A DNA stretch of 7,160 bases from Bacteroidota bacterium (GTDB lineage Bacteria; Bacteroidota; Rhodothermia; Rhodothermales; UBA10348). Every line of letters begins with the position of its first letter. The stretch's first letter is position 1. The translations under genes and the position numbers were made by a program. The stretch covers positions 1 through 7,160 of the forward strand of contig JAAZVD010000078.1 in NCBI GenBank assembly GCA_018623785.1, in the 5' to 3' direction. Positions 1 through 5,915 of this stretch are shown piece by piece. The notes under the pieces are model-generated. The model was not told the DNA's origin and made no database searches. It was given only the letters and a program-made list of their open reading frames with translations.

Positions 1-100
1 AAGCGGCAATATGGCCATAGGTCGTGACCCTGCCGTAGGGAATTTCACCAACGACTTCCCAAACCCGCTCAAAAAAATCGGATGGCTGCTTGTTCGTCAT
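1..100 (-). CDS. MGMT-fold DNA alkyltransferase or alkyltransferase-like protein (5' part only)
   Basis: Reading the minus strand from the ATG at 100 gives 33 residues before the window ends: MTNKQPSDFFERVWEVVGEI followed by PYGRVTTYGHIAA. The pattern F..V...V..IPYGRVTTYG.IA is the start of the DNA-binding domain of O6-alkylguanine-DNA alkyltransferases (MGMT/Ogt/Ada C-terminal domain). The VTTYGHIA part belongs to the helix-turn-helix. Beginning almost directly with this domain, without the N-terminal domain of Ogt or Ada, resembles short alkyltransferase-like (ATL) proteins, which bind alkylated guanine but lack the acceptor cysteine and flag lesions for nucleotide excision repair. The PCHR-type active-site motif would lie off the window, so repair enzyme and ATL cannot be separated here. 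It follows the prohibitin-like gene on the same strand after a gap of about 40 bases. No clear Shine-Dalgarno sequence precedes the ATG. Confidence 0.78.
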   Translation of the reverse strand, partial: MTNKQPSDFFERVWEVVGEIPYGRVTTYGHIAA

Positions 101-142
101 GCACGGTGGAGCGCACCGCAGGGAGATCCGCGGCGAGGTAGC

Positions 143-985
143 CTACTGATTGCCGAGAATGATGGGCAGTCCGTCGCCGCCGCTGCCAATCACGACGGTC
201 TTGGAGTTGGGCGAATTGGCCAGCGCCTGGGTAGCCTCAATGCCTTTGAAGCGGAGGAACTGGTTGGATAGGCTCTGGGTGATGATGCGCTGATATTCCG
301 CCTGACCGGTGGCCTCGATTTCCTTGCGCTCAGCCTCCAATCGCTCTTTTTGAAGCGTGAACTGGTAGCGCTCGGCCTCCTGCTCTTCTTTCAGCTTGTT
401 CTCGATGGCCCCCCTGATTTGATCAGGCAGGGAAATATCGCGAATGAGCACGGCGTCCACAGTTACGTTTTCTCCCGAGACAGCATCGCGCACCTGGGCA
501 AATACGGCCTCCTGCAGTTCGGTCCGGCGAGAGGAATACAGTTCTTCCGGAGTGTACTGCCCAACAATTTCGCGAACGGCACTACGCAATTCAGGCTGAA
601 CAAGCTTCCGATAGTAGTCCTCGCCGTAGGTCACATGCACTTGGGGCAACGCGCTGGCCTCAGGACGCCAGCGGATCGAAGCGTCCATGCCGATGGACAG
701 ACCATTGGACGACAGCGCCGTGATATCTTCCAGCCGCTCTTGGACCCGGACATCGTAGCGGATCAGACGGACCCAAGGGGCGTGGATCTGCAGCCCCTCG
801 CCGTAACGCTTCTCCAGATCCGTACCACCAAACACGCTGTACTTGACGGCGCCCTCACCGGAATCGATCGTCGTAGTCATACACCCGCCCGCAAGCGACA
901 CGAGGAGGATGAACATAAAGGCCAGACTCATCAAACGAAGTGCGGCCTTGGAAAGGTTGGGATATTGCTGCTGCGCCATGTTCAT
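143..985 (-). CDS. Prohibitin-family (SPFH domain) membrane protein, possible lipoprotein
   Basis: The protein has 280 residues from the ATG at 985, which is preceded by AAGGAAGAG at a good distance, one of the few recognisable ribosome binding sites here. An in-frame start at 1111 would add 42 residues without a signal-like character and is less likely. Residues 14-34 form a hydrophobic segment ending in LAGGC (Cys35), a slightly non-canonical lipobox, so the protein is either a lipoprotein or anchored by one N-terminal helix. An SPFH/prohibitin domain follows (about 42-195), with GEGLQIHAPW, YDVRVQE and EIVGQYTPEELY. A charged coiled coil rich in Glu, Lys and Arg (about 191-235) and a tail ending GLPIILGNQ complete it. 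Family members form large membrane-bound rings that scaffold proteases or organise membranes. The client of this one is not visible. The family assignment is firm and the exact role unknown. Confidence 0.88.
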   Translation of the reverse strand: MNMAQQQYPNLSKAALRLMSLAFMFILLVSLAGGCMTTTIDSGEGAVKYSVFGGTDLEKRYGEGLQIHAPWVRLIRYDVRVQERLEDITALSSNGLSIGMDASIRWRPEASALPQVHVTYGEDYYRKLVQPELRSAVREIVGQYTPEELYSSRRTELQEAVFAQVRDAVSGENVTVDAVLIRDISLPDQIRGAIENKLKEEQEAERYQFTLQKERLEAERKEIEATGQAEYQRIITQSLSNQFLRFKGIEATQALANSPNSKTVVIGSGGDGLPIILGNQ

Positions 986-1113
986 TGAATGCTCTTCCTT
1001 GGTAATGGGAACTGAAAGGTATCTTGATAGAACGGAAGCGCAGCCCCGGGGTTGCATCTCCGCGGCCGACGTTGAAGGAATAGGCAGTACTCTCTGGATC
1101 GGTACCAGCACGC
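986..1113. promoter_or_regulatory. Divergent intergenic region between the prohibitin-like gene and murB
   Basis: This 128-base region separates two genes transcribed away from each other, so promoters for both should lie here or just inside the genes. The most visible element is GCAGCCCCGGGGTTGC at 1040-1055, a 16-base inverted repeat with a single G-T mismatch pair, which could be an operator. On the minus strand TACCTTTC (1021 to 1014) resembles the Bacteroidota -7 consensus TAnnTTTG and lies about 30 bases before the prohibitin-like start. No good upstream TTTG partner is visible, so this is weak. I see no convincing promoter for murB on the plus strand. Confidence 0.3.
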
Positions 1114-2088
1114 ATGAGCAACCAAGACCATTTATCGCCCATCGGGTTGCAGCCCGAACACGTGGCTATCCTGGATGCCGAACTCGGCCCGGGACGGGTG
1201 CACCGGGACCATGTACTGGCGCCTTACACTACATTCAGGATCGGTGGACCAGCCGATGCCTTCTTTGAGGCCCGGTCTGCTGATGAACTGGCCTCTGCCT
1301 TGCTCGTGTGTCGAAAATTAGGAATTGCGCACTTCGTACTGGGGCTCGGTGCCAACATTCTCGTCGGCGACAAAGGATTCCGCGGCTTGGTCATCCGAAA
1401 CGCAGCACGGGGCATGCAGGTCGGTGAAGACGGGATTCTTAGGGCGGAAAGCGGCGCTGTCGTTTGGCCGGACGTTATTGAGTGTGCTGTCAGCGGTGGC
1501 CTTTCGGGCCTGGAGCCTTACGGCGGGATCCCATCGACCGTCGGAGGCGCCCTGTGGCAGAACCTGCACTTCCTATCCCCTGCTCCGGATCGGGAACGGA
1601 CCATGTTCATCGATGAAGTGGTCCTGGATGCGCGCCTCATGCATCCTGACGGTTCCATAGCAATCCGGGATCGGGACTACTTCGATTTCGGCTACGACCA
1701 GTCCATCCTGCATCATTCCGGAGATATCGTCTTGAGTGCCCGGTTCCAGTTGACCCCGGCGTCCGAAGACACGCTACGCCGAATCATCAGGGAAAACCTG
1801 GCATGGCGCGCCGAGCGCCACCCCCCACTGGACACCGAGCCCAGTGCTGGGTCGATCTTCAAAAAAATTGAGGGGATTGGCGCGGGACGCCTGATTGACC
1901 AGTGCGGGTTAAAAGGAAGCCGTATTGGAGGTATTGAGATAACGCACCGCCATGCCAACATCATGATCAACAGGGGAGGTGGCACAGCCGCAGATGTCCG
2001 TGCCATGATCAATCTGGTTGTAACGAAGGTTCACAAAGAGACGGGCTATACCCTGGAGCCTGAAATTGCGTTCATCGGAGAATTCTGA
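1114..2088 (+). CDS. murB: MurB-like UDP-N-acetylenolpyruvoylglucosamine reductase, variant active site
   Basis: A 324-residue flavoprotein of the MurB family, which uses FAD and NADPH to reduce enolpyruvyl-UDP-GlcNAc to UDP-MurNAc in cytoplasmic peptidoglycan synthesis. FAD-domain signatures are TTFRIGG (39-45), GLGANILVGDKGFRGLVIRN (77-96) and GIPSTVGG (138-145). The MurB C-terminal domain follows, with PSAGSIFKK holding the expected proton-donor serine (Ser247), GAGRLIDQCGLKG, HANIMINRG, and LEPEIAFIG with the expected glutamate (Glu317). Two features are unusual. The canonical YRxS motif, whose Arg contacts the substrate, reads YDQS (194-197), and the usual QN.GAYG or MNAGAYG segment is replaced by QNLHFLSPAPDRER (149-162). 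It may be a diverged true MurB or a paralogue with another substrate. The length fits MurB. There is no Shine-Dalgarno sequence. ccmB begins 19 bases after its stop. Confidence 0.82.
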   Translation: MSNQDHLSPIGLQPEHVAILDAELGPGRVHRDHVLAPYTTFRIGGPADAFFEARSADELASALLVCRKLGIAHFVLGLGANILVGDKGFRGLVIRNAARGMQVGEDGILRAESGAVVWPDVIECAVSGGLSGLEPYGGIPSTVGGALWQNLHFLSPAPDRERTMFIDEVVLDARLMHPDGSIAIRDRDYFDFGYDQSILHHSGDIVLSARFQLTPASEDTLRRIIRENLAWRAERHPPLDTEPSAGSIFKKIEGIGAGRLIDQCGLKGSRIGGIEITHRHANIMINRGGGTAADVRAMINLVVTKVHKETGYTLEPEIAFIGEF

Positions 2089-2107
2089 CACTCACATTCT
2101 GGCGCTT

Positions 2108-2779
2108 ATGACCTGGATCAGAGGCAGTTGGGCCATCCTGCAGAAAGATCTTCGACTTGAGATGCGAAGCCGGTATGCAGTGAACATGCTGCTCATGTTC
2201 GTGCTCTCATCGCTTTTGCTCATTGCGTTTGCCGTGGGACAGGAGTCCGTGGGAGAGCGCATGCAATCGGCCCTGCTCTGGATTGTCATCCTGTTCTCCG
2301 CCTCAATCGGTCTGGGTCGCAGCTTTGTTGCCGAAGAAGAGCGTGGCACGGTGCTTCTTTTGCAATTGAATGTGCCTGGCAGCCAGGTCTTTACAGGGAA
2401 GCTCATCTTCAACTTCCTGTTGCTCCTTGCCGTGGATTTGGTGGCTCTGGTTGTCTTTGCCCTTCTGTTGAACATGGTCATAGAGGACTGGCTGTTGCTG
2501 CTGTTTTCGCTGGTGCTCGGATCGGTGGGCCTGGCTGGTGCCACAACGCTCTTGGCAGCCATTATTGCGCGGGCCTCCAACAAGGGCCCCCTTCTTCCGG
2601 TCCTGCTCTTCCCTCTCCTGGTTCCTCTGCTGTTGTCGGTTGTGCGCGCCTCACGAGCGGCTCTTGACGGCGGACTAGGGCTTTCGAGGGCCCTCCCGGA
2701 CTTGCAAATCATAGGGCTCTTTAGCGGTGTCGTGATCACGGCGGCTGTGGTGCTTTTTGAGTACGTGTGGTATGATTGA
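2108..2779 (+). CDS. ccmB: Haem exporter membrane subunit CcmB
   Basis: From the ATG at 2108 the protein has 223 residues, the usual length for CcmB, the membrane subunit of the CcmAB ABC transporter. CcmAB drives release of haem-loaded CcmE from CcmC in System I cytochrome c maturation. The start motif KDLRLEMRSR (13-22) is typical, as are GLGRSFVAEEERGT (68-81) and the LLPVLLFPLLVPLLLSVVRA stretch (162-181). Six hydrophobic segments are visible at about 23-43, 56-72, 98-122, 128-152, 161-180 and 201-221. An in-frame ATG at 2066 would overlap murB by 23 bases and add 14 residues before the conserved N-terminus, so 2108 is preferred although no Shine-Dalgarno sequence precedes it. The gene usually sits after ccmA. 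Here murB takes that place and no ccmA is seen in the window. Confidence 0.93.
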   Translation: MTWIRGSWAILQKDLRLEMRSRYAVNMLLMFVLSSLLLIAFAVGQESVGERMQSALLWIVILFSASIGLGRSFVAEEERGTVLLLQLNVPGSQVFTGKLIFNFLLLLAVDLVALVVFALLLNMVIEDWLLLLFSLVLGSVGLAGATTLLAAIIARASNKGPLLPVLLFPLLVPLLLSVVRASRAALDGGLGLSRALPDLQIIGLFSGVVITAAVVLFEYVWYD

Positions 2780-2877
2780 CCCCAGGGCAGAGGCAGGATG
2801 GGAAACGTACGCGGTCGATGGGCGTGGAATCCCGCCTCAGCCAAAACGAGCCAAGCCGTTCTCCAAACCGTGATTCC

Positions 2878-3570
2878 ATGATCAATCTGCGCCGATATAC
2901 GCTGATCAGGAACGTCATCCTCCTGTGGATGAGCGTGGTGCTGTGTGCCGCCTTCCTGCTTGGAATCCCGAAAATCAACATCCTGGAGCACACCGCACGT
3001 AATCTGTATTTCCACGTGCCTATGTGGTTTACCATGATGGCGGCGGTATTCGTCTCTGCCTACCACTCGTTCCAGGTCCTTCGCTCCGGCGATATCGTAC
3101 GTGACATCCGTGCCCTCCAAGCAGCCCGCATTGGTGCGTTTTTCGGTGTCCTCGGGCTCTTGACAGGCATTGTCTGGTCCAAGTTCACATGGTATGTGGG
3201 GACAGATGTCTGGTGGAATTTTGATCCCCGACAATCTATGGTGTCACTCCAGCTCCTGATCTACGGAGCTTATTTCGTACTGCGTGGAGCGCTGGATGAC
3301 CCGTCCAAGCGGGCCCGAATTGCAGCGGTTTATAACCTGTTTGCGGCTACCACCACACCGTTCCTGCTCTACGTCATTCCGCGCCAAATGGACAGTCTGC
3401 ACCCTGGTGCCGAGGGTAATCCGGCGTTCAGCGAAATCACGCATCCAATCATGCGGTTGGTATTCTACCCGGCCATCATCGGGTTCATTGGTATGTTCTG
3501 GATCCTCTACACACAACGGGTGCGCATGGCCCTCATCAAACACCGCGTCACCCACGACCCCGAACTGTAA
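2878..3570 (+). CDS. ccmC: Haem handling and loading protein CcmC
   Basis: CcmC belongs to the haem-handling protein family and presents haem to CcmE at the periplasmic face of the inner membrane. From the ATG at 2878 it has 230 residues with about six membrane segments. The first conserved haem-ligand histidine is His46 in YFHVPMW. The tryptophan-rich loop is VWWNFDPRQS (111-120). The second ligand is His175 in DSLHPG, followed by GNPAF and MRLVFYP, a pattern typical of Bacteroidota-type CcmC. In the WWxWD core the third aromatic is Phe115 instead of Trp. A TTG at 2776 would overlap the ccmB stop and add 34 polar residues, and an ATG at 2818 would add 20. Neither extension looks like known CcmC, so the start giving MINLRRYTLIRN is chosen. 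The gene lies between ccmB and a ccmD-like gene and shares one base with the latter. Confidence 0.94.
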   Translation: MINLRRYTLIRNVILLWMSVVLCAAFLLGIPKINILEHTARNLYFHVPMWFTMMAAVFVSAYHSFQVLRSGDIVRDIRALQAARIGAFFGVLGLLTGIVWSKFTWYVGTDVWWNFDPRQSMVSLQLLIYGAYFVLRGALDDPSKRARIAAVYNLFAATTTPFLLYVIPRQMDSLHPGAEGNPAFSEITHPIMRLVFYPAIIGFIGMFWILYTQRVRMALIKHRVTHDPEL

Positions 3571-3854
3571 TGGTACCAATTCAATCTACAATGGCGGCCA
3601 CTTCGGTTCCCCAAGAAGTGCAGGACGCATCCACGGCTTATGATAGCGTTTGGGCGGTAGCCAACATCCCGACGCAGGGTCTGAGCGGGATGGAGCAGGT
3701 CATGTTGTCGCATGACAAGCTCTATGTCGTTCTGGCTGTCGTCTTGATCATATGGATCGGGATCGTCATTCTTCTGCTCAGGAATGATGCGCGACTGACA
3801 TCTGTGGAACGAACCATTGAGGAGCAGGGTATCCCCTCCGACGATGGCCTATAA
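3570..3854 (+). CDS. ccmD: CcmD-family small membrane protein
   Basis: This small protein of 94 residues has its ATG overlapping the ccmC stop in TAATG, a sign of translational coupling. An alternative ATG at 3591 gives 87 residues, and one at 3690 gives 54. The C-terminal half is a CcmD-like unit: DKLYVVLAVVLIIWIGIVIL (49-68) is a single membrane helix preceded by the DKxYVV pattern of Bacteroidota-type CcmD proteins, then RND and a charged, coiled-coil-prone tail ending EEQGIPSDDGL. CcmD interacts with CcmC and CcmE and helps release haem-bound CcmE. The first 48 residues are polar, resemble nothing I recognise and are not a signal peptide. The call rests on the helix pattern plus its position between ccmC and ccmE, because the family is too short and variable for sequence alone. 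Confidence 0.75.
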   Translation: MVPIQSTMAATSVPQEVQDASTAYDSVWAVANIPTQGLSGMEQVMLSHDKLYVVLAVVLIIWIGIVILLLRNDARLTSVERTIEEQGIPSDDGL

Positions 3855-3878
3855 GCTGCATCGTCACGTGACAGCTTA
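3852..3878. repeat. Inverted repeat with nested palindrome between ccmD and ccmE
   Basis: TAAGCTG (3852-3858) pairs perfectly with CAGCTTA (3872-3878), and between them lies the perfect 10-base palindrome GTCACGTGAC (3863-3872, sharing its last base with the outer arm). The left arm includes the ccmD stop codon. A TCTTTT stretch follows at 3881, too short and interrupted for a strong intrinsic terminator. It could be an attenuator that lowers ccmE expression relative to ccmBCD, an mRNA processing or stability element, or a site for a dimeric regulator. Chance is also possible. Confidence 0.3.
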
Positions 3879-3923
3879 CCTCTTTTCCGCATCGATTCCC
3901 TGACCGATTTATCGACTCTTGCC

Positions 3924-4349
3924 ATGCGACCCAAAACCCTTGTTGGCCTTGTTCTGATTGTTGCTTTCACGTCCATGCTGTTCCTCAACTTCGGGCAGCA
4001 GGTGGGTGGTTATATGAATTTTGCAGAAGCAGAGGCCTCAGGTTCCAAAGCGCATGTTGTTGGCATGTGGGTGGATGCCGAACAGTTCCGATACGATGCG
4101 TCCAGCAATGTCTTTTCCTTCCAAATGGAGGATGAGGCGGGCAATGTCCGAATGGTTCGCTACAACAATCCGAAACCGGCAAATTTCGAGGACGCAGAGA
4201 AAGTAGTCATTGACGGATACGCCGAGGATAGCCATTTCGTGGCGGAGAATATCCTCGTCAAGTGCCCCTCCAAGTACAACGACGCCAGCGGGCTGCAGGA
4301 GTACCCGGCTGATGGTACGCCCGTCGAGACAACAGCGTTCTCGAACTGA
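3924..4349 (+). CDS. ccmE: Cytochrome c maturation haem chaperone CcmE, cysteine (CxxxY) type
   Basis: This 141-residue protein has an N-terminal signal anchor (about 5-22, LVGLVLIVAFTSMLF) and a periplasmic OB-fold domain. Landmarks are HVVGMWV (44-50), VFSFQMEDEAGNVRMVRY (63-80), VVIDGYAEDSHFVAENILVKC and then CPSKY (114-118). CcmE binds haem covalently and delivers it to the cytochrome c ligase. In the classical family the binding motif is HxxxY. Here cysteine stands in the histidine position (Cys114) with Tyr118 kept, as in the CxxxY proteins of System I* described in Desulfovibrio and archaea, and seen in many non-proteobacterial lineages. About 70 bases separate it from ccmD. No Shine-Dalgarno sequence precedes the ATG at 3924. 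It is the last gene of the plus-strand run, convergent with mgtE. A CcmF ligase is not in the window. Confidence 0.94.
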   Translation: MRPKTLVGLVLIVAFTSMLFLNFGQQVGGYMNFAEAEASGSKAHVVGMWVDAEQFRYDASSNVFSFQMEDEAGNVRMVRYNNPKPANFEDAEKVVIDGYAEDSHFVAENILVKCPSKYNDASGLQEYPADGTPVETTAFSN

Positions 4350-4387
4350 GACGAGAGGGCACGCCGGCCATCCATCGGCACGCGCAA
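4350..4387. other. Short convergent gap between ccmE and mgtE
   Basis: Two genes end facing each other across 38 bases. The gap contains the direct repeat GGCACGC (4358-4364 and 4377-4383) and a weak GCCG/CGGC pairing (4363-4366 with 4376-4379), but no T-run on either strand. I see no convincing intrinsic terminator, so transcription from each side may end by another mechanism or run into the opposing gene. Confidence 0.4.
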
Positions 4388-5803
4388 TCAGAGATAAAGC
4401 CAGTCCGCCAGCAGGAAGAAGACCAGGATACCCAGGATATCATTGCTGGTCGTGATGAAGGGCCCTGTAGCAATAGCTGGGTCGATGTTCATCTTGTCCA
4501 ACAGTAGCGGTGTCATGGCTCCAATGGTCGTGGCAACCACGATGACGATGAGCAGGGCCAGAGATGCCGTGTAAGCAAGCTGAGCCGGATTTCCACCCAG
4601 ATGCTCCGCAAAAAGACTCCCGAAAAGCAGAATGGCGGCGCCCAGAACGCAGGAAGACACAATGCCATTGAGCATGGCTACGGACAGTTCCTTGCCCAGA
4701 CGACGCTTTATATCGGATGCCCAGATATCACCGCTGGCTAACCCCTGAACGGCGATAGCCGAGCTTTGAATACCTGCATTTCCTGCTGTGGCCATTACAA
4801 TCGGTATGAATCCGGCCAAGATGGAGGCAGCTGCCAGGGACTCTTCAAAGGAAATTATGACAAGCGCGGCCAACGATGCGCCAGCCAAACCGGCTAAAAG
4901 CCATGGTAACCGCCCACGCGTGATACGCCAGACCGAGTCCGTGGCTTCCTCCCCACCGGCGACACCGGACATGCGCTGGATATCTTCCTCCGCCTCGTCC
5001 CTGATCACATCCACGATATCGTCAATCGTGATCCGCCCCACCAGGCAGCCCTCTGCATCGACGACAGGCAGCGTTACCAAGTCATACCGCTCCATGAGGC
5101 GGGCAACATCCTCCTGATCCATGTCTGTCGGAACCGTCACGATATCCTGTTTCATGATGGCCGAAACAGGTGTCTCTGCTGGCGAAAGGAGCAGGTTTTT
5201 CATGGTGACGATGCCCACCAGCTGCTCCCGATCATCCACCACGAAGAGCGCAAAGATATCCCGGATGGTTTCCGCATGTGCACGTACCACTTCTGTGGCC
5301 TGTGCCACCGAGTGATGGCGCAGCACGGATACAAACTCCGTGGCCATGAGCCCACCTGCAGACTCCTCCTCGTAGGCCAGCAATTCCTTGACGTCTTCGG
5401 CATCTTCCAACTCCGGAATGATGCGATGGGCCAGCTCTTGAGGTAAATCCGCCAGAACGTCTGCCGCATCGTCCGTATCCAGCTCGTCGATCATGGCTGT
5501 GAGACGATCATTCGGAATGGCATCTGCCAACTCCGCGCGATAATCGTCATCAAGCTCTGCCAGAACCTCCGCAGCGGTCTCTACAGGCAGCCAATCCAGT
5601 ACTTGTTCAGCCAGATCCTGATCAATATGCGACACCACACTGGCAAGATCGGCAGGGTGCAGGTCTGCCAGGATATTGAGCACCATACCGCGTTGCCCGG
5701 ACTCGATGAGCGTCGAGAGGTCCGAAATAAGCGCGGAATCCATATCCAGCATCCCGCCGGGGCGGGAGGTGTCCAATGGCTTATCAACTGCGGTGGATTC
5801 CAT
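4388..5803 (-). CDS. mgtE: Magnesium transporter MgtE
   Basis: The protein has 471 residues from the ATG at 5803; an in-frame TTG at 5815 would add only four. It shows the complete MgtE layout: an N-terminal acidic superhelical domain (about 25-150) with repeats such as LHPADLASVV and DDAADVLADLPQE, two CBS domains (about 153-270, with FVVDDREQLVGIVTMKNLL and LPVVDAEGCLVGRITIDDIV), a connecting helix, and five membrane helices (about 298-471). The pore signatures are GNAGIQSS (341-348) and DPAIATGPFITTSNDILG (441-458), whose Asp455 is the probable equivalent of the selectivity aspartate. MgtE is a dimeric Mg2+ channel in the inner membrane whose cytosolic domains bind Mg2+ and close the pore when cytosolic Mg2+ is high. 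It lies downstream of rsmA on the same strand and its 3' end faces ccmE across 38 bases. I see no riboswitch-sized leader. Confidence 0.97.
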   Translation of the reverse strand: MESTAVDKPLDTSRPGGMLDMDSALISDLSTLIESGQRGMVLNILADLHPADLASVVSHIDQDLAEQVLDWLPVETAAEVLAELDDDYRAELADAIPNDRLTAMIDELDTDDAADVLADLPQELAHRIIPELEDAEDVKELLAYEEESAGGLMATEFVSVLRHHSVAQATEVVRAHAETIRDIFALFVVDDREQLVGIVTMKNLLLSPAETPVSAIMKQDIVTVPTDMDQEDVARLMERYDLVTLPVVDAEGCLVGRITIDDIVDVIRDEAEEDIQRMSGVAGGEEATDSVWRITRGRLPWLLAGLAGASLAALVIISFEESLAAASILAGFIPIVMATAGNAGIQSSAIAVQGLASGDIWASDIKRRLGKELSVAMLNGIVSSCVLGAAILLFGSLFAEHLGGNPAQLAYTASLALLIVIVVATTIGAMTPLLLDKMNIDPAIATGPFITTSNDILGILVFFLLADWLYL

Positions 5804-5850
5804 GAAAACAGGCAATTAGGATGAGCTGAACTGAGCTTTGATGGGGCACG

Positions 5851-5881
5851 GCTCGAGTACTCCGACAAAGAAGCCTCGAGC
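5851..5881. repeat. Inverted repeat in the rsmA-mgtE gap
   Basis: GCTCGAG (5851-5857) and CTCGAGC (5875-5881) form a perfect 7-base inverted repeat around a 17-base loop, and each arm contains the palindrome CTCGAG. It lies about 50 bases before the mgtE start in a gap of about 110 bases. A second small hairpin, TCTCAG (5914-5919) with CTGAGA (5929-5934), overlaps the rsmA stop codon. Neither has a following T-run on the minus strand. It could be a regulator site or a leader hairpin for mgtE, but the support is structural only. Confidence 0.28.
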
Positions 5882-5915
5882 AGCGGTCATCAAGGATAAC
5901 TCTCGGGACACGCTC

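Noticed and set aside
350..988. A 212-codon plus-strand frame opposite the prohibitin-like gene
   Set aside because: It is antisense to a gene with clear family motifs and shows no domain of its own.
1861..1867. A run of seven A in murB as a possible programmed slippage site (another at 71-77 in the MGMT-fold gene)
   Set aside because: Both genes read through in frame with intact motifs on either side, and there is no alternative frame or stimulatory structure that would make slippage useful.
2066..2107. Upstream in-frame ATG for ccmB overlapping murB
   Set aside because: It would add 14 residues before the conserved CcmB N-terminus; the ATG at 2108 gives the family's usual length.
2092..3234. 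A 380-codon open frame on the minus strand across ccmB and ccmC
   Set aside because: It is antisense to two well-recognised genes, its product is basic and low in recognisable motifs, and such long frames are common opposite GC-rich membrane-protein genes.
4350..4387. A bidirectional intrinsic terminator between ccmE and mgtE
   Set aside because: Only a 4-base stem can be formed and neither strand has a T-run.
5816..5890. A 24-residue frame on the minus strand between rsmA and mgtE ending QFSSS
   Set aside because: It has no ribosome binding site, no recognisable motif, and coincides with the inverted repeat, so there is no support for a small protein.
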